Shown piece after piece: positions 1-12,680 of a stretch of DNA of 64,000 nt. The stretch comes from Thalassia testudinum (taxonomy: Eukaryota; Streptophyta; Magnoliopsida; Alismatales; Hydrocharitaceae). The notes beneath the pieces were generated by a model. The model searched no databases. It worked only from the letters and a program-made list of their open reading frames with translations, and had not been told where the DNA came from. Positions within the stretch are counted from its first letter, which is position 1. Every line of letters starts with the position of its first letter. Both the position numbers and the translations under genes were made by a program. The stretch covers positions 12,746,501 to 12,810,500 of the forward strand of contig JAZHRO010000046.1 of assembly GCA_037157565.1 (NCBI GenBank), given 5' to 3'.

Positions 1-452
1 CATGTGTAATCTCCTCATAGATCCATGCATGCACTCATTTTCTGCCATCTAGTTATTTTTTTTAAGCATTCCTATACAAGATTTCAGCTAGATCTAATTT
101 TGGATTCAATGAAAATCATCTGATTATAGATATCTATGTTTGTTATGAAATCACCATGAGCTTGCTTGCAAATTCTTTATTGTGATAGCAAAGTTGACTA
201 TTTTAAACTCTGCATCTTTAGCAATAGCATGTCGTGCATAAATACATAAATCATTAAAAGTCGACATGTGTTTTAGCAAGCAAAGAGAGAAAGAGATTAG
301 AATCGAAATTTGCATTTCCAAAATGCCTCCCTGAGTTCGACCGAGACTCACCATCTTGTTATTACAAATATTTTTGTTTTGATTGGATTTTGCACTAAAC
401 TATGACATAACGACGATTTTCATATTCGAAAACACAAAAATCCTATTGAACA
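1..452 (+). mobile_element. Right end of the 5' LTR of gypsy element F1 (family X)
   Basis: This stretch aligns closely with 32927-33394, the right end of the 3' LTR of the same element. Both end in a CCTAT(T/C)GAACA sequence, and here a tRNA-Asp-type primer site follows two bases later. The left part of the LTR lies outside the window. The short reading frames inside it have no recognisable homology and are taken as chance. Confidence 0.85.
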
Positions 453-454
453 AA

Positions 455-472
455 TGGTGCCATTGCTGAGGA
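455..472 (+). other. Primer-binding site of F1, tRNA-Asp type
   Basis: TGGTGCCATTGCTGAGGA begins two bases after the LTR end. It differs at four positions from TGGCGCCGTTGCCGGGGA, the complement of the plant tRNA-Asp 3' end. This is where minus-strand DNA synthesis would start. Athila/Tat-like gypsy elements commonly use this tRNA. Confidence 0.8.
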
Positions 473-1700
473 GGCAACATAATTTTTGATTTCTGATTCT
501 CTGAACTTCATAGTAGCAAATCTTTATCTGTTGCTCTCTTTGATGTGTAGGAGAATAAAACGAACAAGATCTGCACACACATCGAGCGTAAATTTTAAAA
601 AAAATCACTTTCACATCTCCTCTCTTAGTCTTATGTTTCCTTTCATGAACCCTAGGTAGATTTTAATTCGATTTGGCTTTCTAAAAAAGAAAAATCCACT
701 TATTTTCGTTAAAAAAAATTAGGTAGTTAGATTAGGGTTTCCTTTTAAATCTTAGGTTAGAAGTTGCTTGAAAAAAAAATAGAAAGAAAAATTTGAAAAA
801 GTTTTTCCCTCCAAAAAATTTTGAAAAATTTGAAGAAAAAAGAAAAAAAATTCGAAAAAAAAAGTGTTTTGGTGGGAAGGTTTGAAATTTGAACTTCAAA
901 CCTTTCAAAAGCCTTTTCACCACATCCCTGATTTTTGACATAATTTCAAGAAGCGATTTAAAAATTCATTTGCCGAAAATATATTGAGCGAAAAAATTAT
1001 GAAATTCAGGTACGAGCTTCATTTTCAAACTATATTTCAAAATGCACCATTTATTTGAGAAAATTCAGATTACGTAATTTTTAAAAATTTGCGAATTACA
1101 AGGGGTCAAGGATTTAAAAATTTTCAAATTTCAAATAGCAATTCCGAACAATCCGCTAATCTGATCTGACCAAAAATGATGGCGTTTGAAAGCTAATCTA
1201 ATTAGCTTTAATTCTAAAATTTTTCTAAATTCTTGGAGTTTGTTTGGTACTATTTCAAATTGAAAAACCAACCAGAGGTCAAAATTATAGATTTGATCCC
1301 TTGACATTTAAAAATTTTTATTTATTCGGTTGAAATAGTAAAAATTACAAAAAAATATTTGTTGAAAAGATAATTGAAAAATGAATCTACCAGTCGAATT
1401 TCAAATTATTTGGATTCCATTTACATATCAGAGAATTATTTTATTTCTGTTGGTTTGTTGAAACCCTAGAACTGCATGAACCCTAGGTTACACCTTTAGG
1501 GTTAAATTTTTAGAGATGACACATTTGGGCTAACGTAGACCAAATCAAGTATAGTGGCTAGCCGGTGAGCTTGGTCACCTTGTGGGCCGCTCACCACAAA
1601 CCCCAGCTAAAGAAAAAGGGTCAAGAAAATTGTTAAAATACATAAATAAACCTGAATTCGTTGTCGTACTATTGGGTCGTCACAACCGCCTTAGTAAAAC
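473..1700 (+). other. Untranslated leader of F1
   Basis: About 1.2 kb of AT-rich sequence lies between the primer site and the first gag-like sequence, with an A/T-rich run near 760-900. No conserved reading frame is visible. The bases at 1710-1790 resemble, in reverse complement, those at 25400-25500 at the start of the coding region of element W, so the gag region probably begins near 1700. Confidence 0.6.
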
Positions 1701-2129
1701 TTAGCCAAATCTGCGGGGCAAAATCAAACGATCACAGCTTAAGGGTACAAAGGAATCGAAGGCATGAGCTGAAGGAAGAACCTTCCTCTTAGTCCCATCG
1801 TTCAGATTGGCTGGGTTAGCTTTGGGGGTTAAGACTACCTTTATTTGATTGAACGACGAATTTTTCTTCAGGAATTAGAATTCTAACAAAAAATCTGGTC
1901 ATCTGATAATAAGGACCATCTGATTGATAGGGCCTTAGCCTTGTCTGGCTTGGCTGCACCAACCCAGGGGTTGCTTGGTGTATGCAAGGGAGGAGGTCAC
2001 TTAGACCTCGACTGGTTGGACCTTGGCAGCCACTTCCAAGGAGGCGAAGGTGAGTCACCTCGCCAGGACCATCTTCTCACCCAACTTCTTCTGTTCTCTC
2101 AGCTAAGATGGTTAGAATTCAGCTAATCT

Positions 2130-3179
2130 GGACCTGATGGCTCGTCTCAAAGCCTGGGTTGCTGAATATGAGGAGTGGCACCAGCAGAGTATGAATTGCA
2201 TCTTGACTACTCTAGACAGAATGCAGCATCCACCATGAGGAGAATAGCTTTAGGATTTCTATGATCCGGCAACATCGATTGTTGCTCCTCTAGTCTGAAT
2301 TCCCGCAAGTGGAGACGCGTTCGAGCTCAAGCTCAAAGTAATTAGTCTGATCCAGAATTACTTCTATGGGAACTCGAACGAAGATCCATTCCAGCACTTA
2401 GAGGAGTTGAGTCGAATCACGGAAATGGTTCAGCCCAAAGACGTGGACCTAGGAATTGTTCTCATGAAGCTTTTCCCATTCTCTCTAAGGAACAAAGCTT
2501 CATACTAGTTCAAGACCATCGGGAGGCCAATTGGAACCTAGCCGAATTTATGACTTGAATTCCTGCAAAAGTTCTTCCCAATCGACCACACGAATGCGAT
2601 GAGGTGAGCGATTACAACTTTCTCCCAGGGACCTGAGGAGAAGTTGCATGATGCCTAGGATTGATTTCATGATCTCCTTAGGAAATGCCCGCACCATGGT
2701 GTGCCCAAATGCACTTGGCTCAGATCTTTTACCATGGGCTAGATGACATACATCAGTATCTGGCCGATGCATCTAGTGGCGAGAATTTCCTCATGAAAGT
2801 CGATAACAACACATTTGAGTTGTTAGAGTCTTTGGCGAAGAATTCAATCAATGCCACATCTATGAACCAGTTCTAACGACCTAGACAGCAGCAGGTTGGT
2901 GTCCACGAGGCTCACACTGAGTCTATTCGAGCCGATATGAATATTATCGTCAAGCAGCTAGATAAGATGAATCTACTAGAAAAGAAGATCGACCAACTAG
3001 GTCAGGTTCGACTGGATCTGGTTGGAAATTCTACTGCTCTGAGATCCTCTTATGCACCCCGAGCTCCTTCTGCTCGAGTTAATCTACTCACTCAGGATGC
3101 ATCTTCTCTGTATCCACGAGATCCCGTATATCAGGATCCCATGAATAATCTTGATCTAGCACCTGATAATCAGGGTTAC
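2130..3179 (+). pseudogene. gag: F1 gag, first part (capsid region), interrupted
   Basis: Structural protein that forms the virus-like particle in the cytoplasm. The translated frame shows a retrotransposon gag domain: an NYFYGNSNEDPFQHLEE-like segment near 2350, an FPFSLRNKA segment near 2470, an FLQKFFP segment near 2560, and a KCPHHGVPK segment near 2690. All are typical of Athila-like gag. Many in-frame stops and at least one frameshift make it non-functional. The last open piece is 2937-3179. The reading is cut at 3179 by a minus-strand solo LTR and resumes in frame at 5339 after one copy of the GTTAC duplication is discounted, so 5334-6450 is the second half of the same gene. Confidence 0.85.
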
Positions 3180-5333
3180 TAACAGGAGGTGATTCTCGCG
3201 CATGTTTTGAAAATAAAGATCTCGTCGTAGTATAGTGCACGAAAATGCTCGTCATAAATAATTTATAAAGATAACAAGACTTGGAGTCCCGGTCATTCAT
3301 CTCTGTGAGGCATTTATGGAAATGAAAATTTGAAATCGATCTCTCTTGCTCTACTTATTCAAAATCGCATGTCAAGTTATGCTAAGTTTGTATTTATGCA
3401 CGACATGTTGTTGCTAGAATGTCAGAAATTGAAAACATGAAACTTTAATCACACCAAAAAATGATAATTAGGCACATGGTGATTTTCAACATATATATAT
3501 AAAAATGATGATAACAGAGTTGCAGAGCACCGTTAGCAGAATGCTTGTATAGGGAATGTAAAAACTAACAGTTATCAGAAAATGACTGCATACATGAATC
3601 TACGGGGGATTATGCATGCATCATTGGGGGAGAAGTAAGGAGCTACACTACTAAGCAGTAATAAAAGAATTAAATCTACGAAGAACTACGATTTAATCTA
3701 TTAGAACTAAGGGCATTCACAGGTGGGCTCCGATGGCCTTTAACTTGGTTGAGAGGAGGGGCGGCCAATGGTGCTTAGACCGACCATTGGAGAGAGGTTA
3801 AGGAGGTGATCCAACATCTTGGTGTGGTGATGGTGGTGGCAATGGTGAAGCTACTCGTGAAGGTGAAGTGGAGGTGGAATGAAGCTAGCTAAAATGGACC
3901 CAAGAGTGAATGGCTCCAAAGTGCCACCCCTTAGGTCTTTTTATAGACCTAAGGGAAGCTCTCTAGAGAATTATGGAATTCTCTAGAGAGACCTATGATA
4001 GGAGCTCATGGGAGAGTGAGAGAGAGGATGGATGGTGGTTTTTAGATCCACCAAATGTACATCTAAAAATTGAATGGCTCTTGGTTGCTAATTTTAGCAA
4101 CCAAGGCAACGACACATGGTAGAGAGTTCTAGAGAACTCTAAGCTAGGTATTTTCATGTGGATGGTGTGTGTGGGTGTGTGTGAATCAAAACTTAGGTGG
4201 CTAGGTTGATTAGGTTAGGTTCTAGTGGGTTTAGGTCAAGGTAGGTCTCAAATTAGGGTTGTAAACCCTAATTCACTAAGGTAAAGTGTAATTAAACTTA
4301 ATACAAGTTTAATTGGCTGTGTGGAAACCTAATTGAGAGTAAAATAACTCAATTAAGTCAGGTCTAGGTCAATTGGACTCTCACTGAGTCCAATTGGGTA
4401 GTGTGTGCTGAGATCAGGACTCAATTGGACTCAATGAGTCCAATTGAATAGAGTGAAGAGATTGACCATGATCCAAGTCAATTAGGTTTAGTGAGGACCT
4501 AATTAGGTCCTTAGGGAGGTCTAGAGTTGATGTACTAGGGTTAGAGCACCTTAATTTAGGTTCCTAGGGGGTTAGAATTGGGTTTAGGGAGCTAGAGATC
4601 CAAGATCAAGGTTTGAATCTCAAAACAGGGTCTGGAGGGCAGTTCTGGACGTCCAATAAAAGTGTTAGACGACTTATAGTGAAAAGTCAGAAGTCCAAAC
4701 TTCAAGTCTGGACGTCTAATCAGAGTCAAGAGGGATTCTAGGTTCTGTCTTGGCTATTCTGCAGAAATTGGATATTTGACCAACCAACAACACTGCAGAA
4801 GTGGGTTTAAGGTGTGCTGGAGTTGGCTAAGGGTTCTAGACATCCTATAACTCATCTGGACATCCAGATAGAGTCTAGAATTATGATTTTAAGGTTTCCT
4901 ATGGTGCGGTGACCTAATCTAAGGGTGGCTAAGTCTTGGGGAAGCTTCTAGGTTGTCCTAGGGCTAGGATGGACCTAAGTTCTTCACAATTTATTGCTTT
5001 ATTCCTACTTAATAGAATAGCATACCTTAACTCCCTTACATTATTATCTACTGCATCTAATCTAGGTCTTCCACTCCAGCTCTGCTACAACACCAATTAC
5101 TCTTTATTCTTCAGATCCTGCTTTAGATCTAGCTTCAGATCTAGCTTTTGATCAACTTATTACCTACAATTGACATAATGCACCTAATCAATACATTATA
5201 GCATTATTTTATGCATAGCTAAAAGAAAGCAGTAAAGGTGCTAGTAATGCTTATGCATGCATGAATTACCCTAACTTATGTTAAGTCCTAGCCTAATTTA
5301 GGTCAATTAAGAACTATCATTGCTGCGTAATCA
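3180..5333 (-). mobile_element. Solo LTR of family X inserted in F1 gag
   Basis: The 2154-bp LTR is flanked by perfect GTTAC target duplications (3175-3179 and 5334-5338). In reverse complement it starts TGATTACGCAGC and ends in CA mutated next to the site. It aligns along its length with the F1 3' LTR once the Y1 insertion there is removed (2210 bp). A TATA box (complement of CTTTTTATAG near 3940) gives minus-strand polarity. It carries three inverted repeats: 3959-3990, 4080-4105 and 4421-4447. No internal domain remains, so it is a product of recombination between two LTRs. Confidence 0.92.
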
Positions 5334-6450
5334 GTTACGCACCACCTGATGATTTTAATGCGTATCCCCTTGATGGATATACGTCTCAAACGTCATCGGC
5401 CTACGAAGACATTAGCACTATTCAAGGCTACGGGCGTAATAACCCATATTTGGAGACATATAACCCTGGTTGGTGCTAGCATCCAAATTTCTCCTGGTCT
5501 GGTAACTCACAGAGACCATATCAAGACCCACACTACCAGACCAGGTAGTACGGGAATGCGCAGAACACGTACCATAGACAGCAGCCATTCCCATCTCAGT
5601 AGCTGCAACCTTGTTCTATATACCAGTCGCTGCATCAAGCTACCAGTCACCCTCCAAAGCAGGCCAACCCTTTGAAGGCACTGAAAGAGGAGCTACAAGA
5701 ATCAATGAGGAAGTCCACACAAGACAGCTTGCAGATCATGAAGGCAATGGCTAGCCAGATACAGACTATACAGAACACGTAGAACCAGATGTTACAGGAG
5801 CATAGGACTCAAGGAGCCTTGCCCTCCCAACTTGCCCCGAACCCACGATATGTTCAGTACCAAGGTGCCTCACCTAGGTTTCATGAACCATAGGGATTGG
5901 CACATGCTATATTAGAGGTGCCTCTTGCACCACCTGGTTCTGCCCAAGGCCAGCCGCCTTTAGTACAAAACCCCGTATACTCTGCCCCTTCTGCTCCTCC
6001 ACCACCTCATGAATAACATGCCGATGCAAAAGCTATATCATTGAGGAGCAGAAAGAAGACATAGACCCACCATTTAGGCGAGTCCTAATTTTTCTCGCCC
6101 TCCACCGTAGGATGGTTTGACTCCATCTCAGGAACCACCTACGACAGATAATGGCAAGAGGCCACTTGACCCTAAGATTCCTGTTACTTTTCCAGAGGCT
6201 CTGACATGAAATGTTACGCGGAAAAATGATAAGTGGAATTTCGAGGACCTGAAGTCAATGTTCAAGGAAGCACATATTCAGGTACCTCTCCTCGAGGCCA
6301 TTACTCACATCCCCACTATTGCTAGGTTCTTCAAGGACTACCATACTCCGAAGAGACAACCATAAATTGGACGACAGGCGATACTGTTGAAAGAGGCTAG
6401 CACTGTGATTCTAGCTGACTTACTGCCGAAGAAGAATGACCCTGGCACCT
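5334..6450 (+). pseudogene. gag: F1 gag, second part (C-terminal region)
   Basis: Continuation of the gag begun at 2130. The sequence encodes a YNPGW-HPNFSWSGNSQ-like segment near 5460, characteristic of the region after capsid in Athila-type gag. A Gln/Pro-rich stretch (5640-6000) with a short helical segment and a tail near 6160-6440 follow. The tail precedes the protease domain: it contains a PLLEAITHIPTIARFFKDY-like stretch and a LPKKNDPG motif. Several TAG and TAA stops interrupt it. It breaks off at 6450, where a W-like solo LTR is inserted, and the protein resumes with the protease near 8182. Confidence 0.82.
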
Positions 6451-8174
6451 TAATGTAGACACATCCATTTAGGTTAAAATGCCTATTTATGCATGTTCCT
6501 AGGCTTAGATTTGCATTCCATGTTATAAATATTACATAGCATGCATCATTCTGCATTTAGAGTAGTTGTGTATATTTTAGGTTAATCACATCTTTTTGTG
6601 GTCAAGAGAGAAGGAGATTTATTTCAGGGCATCAGATGGACGATCTAATCGTACAAATCTAATCAGGTTGACGATCGAAGTCTAACGCCTTCGAAATCGT
6701 TGAGATTGGAATCCTATAGCACCTTATGCGGTTCGAGGAAAATTAATGGCCAGGGGGCAATGCGACATCCTTATGGGCTTTGGATGAAAAATCCGATCAT
6801 ACGGATGGATTCGAAGTGACAATCGCAATCTGGCAATGTGGAAATCACCTTGATCCAAGCACTGTGGCACCCTCTGCAACATAAAGAAGATGGACAGCCT
6901 AGATGGCACCACGTGGCACCATCTAGGTTTCCCAACATCGGCCAATAGCACCTACCCACACCACTCCTCATCTATGACCTCCATTCCTAGCCGTTGGATC
7001 TTGATCCAATGGCAGAGAAGCCTCCTCCACCGCATGCCATAAGGCGTCTTCTCGACACATATGGCAACTTGGTGCATTGGTTGGAGACTTGGAGCACAAA
7101 CCGGCAACCACCGTTCGAGTCCCCACATGCTTCCTTATTTCAGAGGCGCTTATCCAATTTGAACTAAGACTTCATGATCTTGATCGGGCGACCTTGATGA
7201 GGCATGCGGGCGATCTAGTCTAGGGGATCCAACGATTGCCAATAGGCACGTGGACCACACAATTTGAATTGAGTAGGCACACAATGTTGGATGCGCGATC
7301 TTCAGCCACGCAATCAGGACCTTTCAATGCGCATCCAATGACCCTCAACCCTTCAACCTTACACCAGCTGCTGCATGCGTGAGCGCCGTGCATGGGGGTG
7401 TAATGGCTTTAGCGATGTTTGCGGAAAGGCTATAGCGACGTCTTTAATGTTGCTATTGACCTTGGATGGATTTCCTCCTCTTCTCTCCACTATAAAAGGA
7501 CCCCTACACCTCCATTCTTCACCATCTCTTCCTTTCTTCTCCTCACCACCTCCAAGGCTTTAGAGAGAGCTTGTCCTAAGCTCGGGATGCTCCTCTAGAG
7601 TAGAAAACAAACATTTGTTCCCGCCTTTCATCCTCATTCGTGGAGCATCCTGCGACCGTCCTCTCACCTCCCTTTAGGAAGAAGATCCTCGTCGCGACAT
7701 CGCCCTGCCCCGCCCTCCGTCCTTTAGCTTCGTCCTCTTTCATCCCGCTCCTCACCACCTTCCTCCAAGTGACGTCAGAGCGAGTCGTCCTCTGAGCAAC
7801 CATCGAAGGGAATTCTCTCACCTATATCTTTCTTTTTTCTTTTGTAGTGTAATCTTTCCCTCTTTCTTAGTTGTAGAAAACATTTGATTCAGAAATATAT
7901 GTGATTATTTCTCTCTCTCTTGTTATCTTATATTTTGTAAGTAGATTAGTTAGATAAGAATTCATCGACCTAATCTCTTGCTCGCTAAAAATACCAAAAA
8001 AATTAGAATAGACAAAAATGACAAAAACAAATAAAAGCGAAATGCGTATTTTTCAAAACCAAATGTTCGCCTCCACATGTTCGACCTAGGACTCACTTTT
8101 CGAGTTTTAATTATAAATATTATCTACTTGATGGATTTTCCAAAATCCAAACCTTTTCACATGCGAATCTGATG
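6451..8174 (+). mobile_element. Solo LTR related to families W and E, inserted between F1 gag and protease
   Basis: The left end (TAATGTAGACACATCC, TG mutated to TA) aligns with the LTR start of W and E read from the minus strand, including the shared blocks ATTTATGCATGTTC and ATGCATCAT. The inferred length of 1724 bp matches the 1.70-1.77 kb of its relatives. A plus-strand TATA box (CTATAAAAGGA) lies near 7490. The right end is approximate. The flanks CACCT (6446-6450) and CACAT (8175-8179) look like a decayed duplication. F1 protein homology stops at its left side and resumes at its right. Confidence 0.75.
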
Positions 8175-8181
8175 CACATCA

Positions 8182-8560
8182 CATCCCACTCATTTCCTGC
8201 TTTCTGCAGGATTCTCCATTTGATCGAGCCCTTCTAGATTTGGGTTCGTTCATCAACTTAACTCCCACTGCTGTATTTGATCGATTTTGATTTGGGTAGT
8301 TAAAACCCACCTCAGTTATGATTCAGCTAGCTAATAGATCAGTGAAAACACCAAGGGGGTGGTTGAGAACGTGATCGTAAAAGTCTGCAGATTCTGCTTT
8401 CCTGCTGACTTTTTCGTTCTCGATATGGAGATTCCTCCCAACCTTCATGATGCATCAATCATTTTAGGTCGCCCATTTCTAGCGACAGCTCGAGCGAACA
8501 TTGATTGTGCATCTGGGTGTATGGAGATTGCCAGAGGAAACGAGTGACTTAGAATTGACA
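8182..8560 (+). pseudogene. pro: F1 aspartic protease
   Basis: Polyprotein-processing protease of the gypsy pol region. After the inserted LTR the frame gives SPFDRALLDLGSFINLTP. LLDLGS is the Athila-type form of the retropepsin D-(S/T)-G active-site motif. The flap and C-terminal part follows at 8359-8547, with IPPNLHDASIILGRPFLATA and a nucleotide-level match to the same region of FY. A TGA after VFDRF and a frameshift separate the two parts, so it cannot be functional. Confidence 0.8.
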
Positions 8561-8982
8561 TATTCATGGCATCTAGGAACTTTGACTGTGACCACATCGA
8601 GGAGGATAGTGAAGACGAAGAATCAGTATACTGTGGTAACATTGGGCTCCTTTGTGATGACCCAATGTCTCATTCGTCTGCACTATCATTATTTTTGGAC
8701 CACGATCCACACGGGACTGAGACCACTGCACTGCACATTTCTCCCCAAGGATCCGATTGTCTAGGGTTTATCTGACCATAGCACCCCTAACTCTGACTAT
8801 CATGATCTGCACATTACTGAATCGCCCCTACTAACATAGGAAGTAGTGACTACAACAAACAGGTTCCCCGCTTATGAAGTCACGACCGAGTATGTTGTAG
8901 ATGGCAAATCAGCGAATCATCATACCCAAACCTTCGATTTTGCTCCTCTTATTCCTACCCCCACTCCCATTCTGACCCACAC
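8561..8982 (+). other. F1 pol linker between protease and reverse transcriptase
   Basis: This 420-base stretch contains only broken frames. One, starting near 8566, is acidic and Asp/Glu/Ser-rich. It corresponds to the poorly conserved connector between protease and RT in Athila-like pol, and no domain is visible in it. Confidence 0.55.
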
Positions 8983-10128
8983 GTGATCGAATTGAAGCCC
9001 TTACCTGATTTACTTAAATACGTGTTCTTGGGCGAAAGTGAGACATATCCGGTCATTATTAGTGCTCATTTAACCCAAGAACAGGAGCATCAACTGATTT
9101 CAGTACTACAAGACCATAGGGCAGCCATAGGGTGGAGTATTACTAATCTCCATGGTATTCGCCCCTCGTATTGCACTCATCATATTTACACGGATGAGGG
9201 GGTGAAACCTTCGAGACAACCTCAAAGACAGCTGAACCCAAATATGCTTGAGGTTATTAAGAAGGAGATCATCAAATGGCTAGATGCAAGTATTGTATAC
9301 CCGATCTCTAACAGCCAATGGGTGAGTCCTATCCAGATCATACCCAAGAAAGTAGGAGTCACTGTAATAAAAAATTATCAGGGCAAATCCATTCCGACCC
9401 ACACGATGACATCGTGGCAAGTCTACATAGATTATTGGAAACTAAACACAGCTACCTAGAAGGATCACTTTCCTTTAACGTTCATCGATTAGATCTTAGA
9501 ACGGTTAGCCAGACGCAGTTTCTTTTTCTTCTTGGAGGGATACTCCAGGTACAATCAAGATGCGATTAGCTTGGATGATCAAGACAAGACTATGTTCACA
9601 TGTCCCTTTGGAACATTCGCCTTCAAGTGGATGCCCTTCGTCCTATGCAACGCACCAGCGACATTTTAGCGTTGTATGATGGCCATCTTCTCTGACATAA
9701 TTGGGGATTATGTGGAAGTGTTCATGGATGACTCCTTCATTTTTGGAGATGATTTTCAATCTTTTCTTGATAACCTCACCAAGATCTTGAAATGATGTAT
9801 TGAGGTAAACCTAGTACTATCTTAGGAGAAAAGCCATTTCATGGTGAGGGATGGTATTGTACTAGGACACATGATCTCTGCAAATGGACTCGAGGTCGAC
9901 CAAGAAAAATCTGAAGTTATATCATGATTACCTCCACCTAGCTTGGTCAAGCAGATCAGATCATTCTTAGGTTACGTCAGCTTCTACTGGAGATTTATAT
10001 GTGATTTCTCGAAAATCGCACAGCCATTAATGAGTCTCCTGGTAGCCGATGCCCCATTCAATTTTAACACCTCGTGTCTCAGTGCCTTCGCGACTTTACA
10101 AAGCATTGTTTTTGATTCCCTGATTTTC
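8983..10128 (+). pseudogene. RT: F1 reverse transcriptase
   Basis: Copies element RNA into DNA. A 158-residue open piece (8983-9459) starts with the ELKPLPDLLKYVFLG motif that opens gypsy RT. It continues through the VIKKEIIKWLDASIVYPIS and WVSPIQIIPKK motifs. Downstream, across stops and a frameshift near 9459, are a YSRYNQDAI region, a FGTFAFKWMPF block, and the catalytic VFMDDSFIFG box near 9720, with both aspartates kept. The thumb GIVLGHMISANGLEVD lies near 9850 and the connection SFLGYVSFYWRFI near 9963-10010. At least five internal stops make it inactive. Confidence 0.88.
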
Positions 10129-10593
10129 TAACCACCCGACTGGTCGCTCGATTTTGAGATGATGTGTGACACCTCTGATTTCGCCGTCGGAGCTATTTTA
10201 GGCCAACATCGGGAGAAACAACCCTTCGTCATATACTATGCTAGTAAGACACTAAATGAGGCTCAGCGTAATTATACGGTCACTAAAAAGGAACTACTAG
10301 CAATAGTATTCGGATTGGAGAAGTTTCGATCATACTTGTTAGGTTCTAAAGCAATAATCTTCATGGAGCACTCTACCCTCCAGCATTTGTTGGCAAGGAA
10401 GGATGCTGAGCCCTGTCTTATCAGATGGATCCTTCTATTGCAAGAGTTTGATATTGCAATACACGACAAGGCTGGAAAACAAAATGTTGTGGCGGATCAC
10501 TTATCCAAACTGGACCCAGCTCACTTCCCGAACTCCCTACCTGTTTCAGACCAGTTTTCGGATGAATCTTTATTGGTAATTCACTCTGTTTAG
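10129..10593 (+). pseudogene. RNaseH: F1 RNase H
   Basis: Degrades the RNA strand of the RNA-DNA hybrid. The frame from 10159 is open for 144 codons: MMCDTSDFAVGAILGQ (first catalytic Asp), then the YYASKTLNEAQRNYTVTKKELLAIVF block with the catalytic Glu. LLARKDAEPCLIRWILLLQEFDI and GKQNVVADHLSKL follow, with the final catalytic Asp. In the stretch after KAIIFM the expected D-H reads E-H, so one catalytic residue is lost. It is the longest intact piece of the F1 pol. Confidence 0.88.
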
Positions 10594-11885
10594 TTTCCCT
10601 AGTATGCAAATATCGCAAACTATCATGTCGTTGGTAAGATTCCCACGAAACTATCCAAAGACCAGAAGCTCAAATTCATAGCTGAGGCTAAATTCTACTT
10701 CTGGGATGACCCATTGCTCTTCTGCATTGGAGTCGATCAAATTATCAGGAGGTGTGTCCCAGACTCTGAGATTCCTAGTGTGATATCTTTTTGCCACAGC
10801 GAGGCCTGTGGTGGGCACTTCTCGGGGTAAAAAATCACTGCAAAGATTTTGTAGTCAGGGTTTTTCTAGCCAACTCTCTTTAGAGATACACATGATCATG
10901 CCAAGTACTGAAAGTGATGCCAGCCAGCCAGTTCTATGACTAGGGGAAACATGATGCCTCTCAACCCATCTTGGTCATAGAAGTGTTCGACGTCTGGGGC
11001 ATAAATTTTATGGGCTCTTTCTTGAATTCGCATGGCTTCGAGTACATACTCCTCACTATTGATTATGTCACGAAGTGGGTCGAAGCCATCCCAGCAAGAT
11101 GGGATAATCATAAGACCGTCATTTCTTTCGTACAAGAATTCATTTTTGTGATATTCGATGTACCCCACACCCTGATTAGCTATGGGGGAAGTCACTTCAT
11201 CCACTCCCATTTTAGGTCATTATTAAAGAAATACGTGGTACATCACCGTATAGCCACCCCGTATCATCCACAGACCAATGGGTAGACAAAGGTGTCTAAC
11301 CGTTAAATCAAGCTGATTCTCCAGAAGATGGTTAGACCTAACAGGAAAGACTGGTCCGATAGATTAATCGATGCAGTTTGGGAATACCAGACCGCATACA
11401 CGGCCCCACTCAAAATGTCGCTATATTGTATGGTGTATGGTAAGGCCTGTCACCTTCCTGTCGAGCTGGAGCACCGTGCCTTTTGGGCGGTGCGAAAGTG
11501 TAATCTTAACCTCGATGCAAGAGGTTTTGAAAGGAAGCTCTATCTCAGCACATTAGAAGAGATTTGGCGGGAGGCCTATGAGAATGAATTGATATACATG
11601 GATAAGACCAAGGCCTTTCATGACTGCCACATTCCGAGGAAAGAGTTCATGCCCAACTAGCAAGTCTGGTTGTTTGATTCATGACTGAAATTCTTCTCAG
11701 GGAAACTCCAATCCAAGTGGACTGGCCCATATATTGTGATTCACCCCTATCCTAATGGGGCGGTCCAAATCATGGACCTGAAATTTGAGCATGTTTCTAC
11801 AGCAAATGGCCAGCGCCTCAAGCCATTTACGGCCTAGGAACCTCCTCCTGCTAATGAAATCATTCATCTTATTGAGGGCATCTGA
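10594..11885 (+). pseudogene. INT: F1 integrase with all three catalytic residues altered
   Basis: Inserts element DNA into the genome. The N-terminal zinc-binding half near 10790-10920 keeps the two histidines (CHSEACGGHF) but the cysteine half is broken by stops. In the core, the usual GIDFMGP reads GINFMGS near 10998 and the usual ISDGGSHF reads ISYGGSHF near 11180. The glutamate of the QAEVSNREIK-type motif is a lysine (TKVSNR) near 11290. The C-terminal part (11328-11885) keeps WEYQTAYTAPLKMSLY, CHLPVELEHRAFWAVRKCNL and a terminal NGQRLKPF. Stops and a frameshift near 10970 confirm decay. Ends at TGA 11883-11885. Confidence 0.88.
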
Positions 11886-12680
11886 TTGAGTTTTCGTCCA
11901 GTTGGAGGTGTTAAACTCAGCATCTGTAAATAGCAAACTCAACACTTATACAAAGCATACTCAACATTTATAAATACCATTTATACATATTCTTTTTATA
12001 CATAGCATATTTTTCTTTAAGCATACTTCCTTTCTATTGCATATCATCAGATTGGCCAGTGTAGAATGTAAAATTTCAAGAGAAATTCTAGGTGATCTCT
12101 ACCCACTCACTCATATTCATGTATAAAGACATGTAAGAACTTAGGCATGGGGGGGTAGATACATCAAAACTGAAAAATTTTTATGTCAACACTTAGGAAA
12201 TCCTCAGAGTAGCATGTTATATGTACTTTAGGGTCCTAATTTAAGAATAACCGACTCCACCTCCAATGCTCACATTGGAGCTAGAAATCATCTGCAACAA
12301 CCACTTCCGACTCATCTGGTCACCCTTCCTGTTCTAAATTTAGGACCAAGCTGAATGTAACCCAATAAGGGAATTTCATTAAAGTACAAATTATGAGACG
12401 TTCCTTGTATAGAGCATATATACATAATGCATTCATGAATAAGATTTTATCAAGAGAATGCATTAGGGATTTTACCCTCTAGTTGATTCCTATAATCTGG
12501 AATCCAGTAGAATTTTCACATTCACAAGTAGATTTTGCAATAGATTCACTGTGAAGACTGATAGACGTCTTTAGTCTGTCGAGAAGAAGCAATGCTTCTT
12601 TTCTTGAACCCTTGGACAGTGTTTTGGGAGTCAAGAAAATCTTCTTCTAAAAATCTACCAAATAGTGTGAGATGAGAGTA
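11886..12680 (+). other. F1 post-integrase spacer, first segment, with internal purine tract
   Basis: Non-coding spacer typical of Athila/Tat elements. It contains an internal polypurine-like tract, AGGCATGGGGGGG, near 12145, far from the 3' LTR. It also has a block near 12240-12370 that aligns with FY 49420-49530. The spacer is interrupted at 12686 by solo LTR V and continues at 19484. Confidence 0.7.

Noticed and set aside
11886..12680. A host gene in the sequence between F1 integrase and LTR V
   Set aside because: The stretch aligns with the spacer of FY and has no conserved frame.
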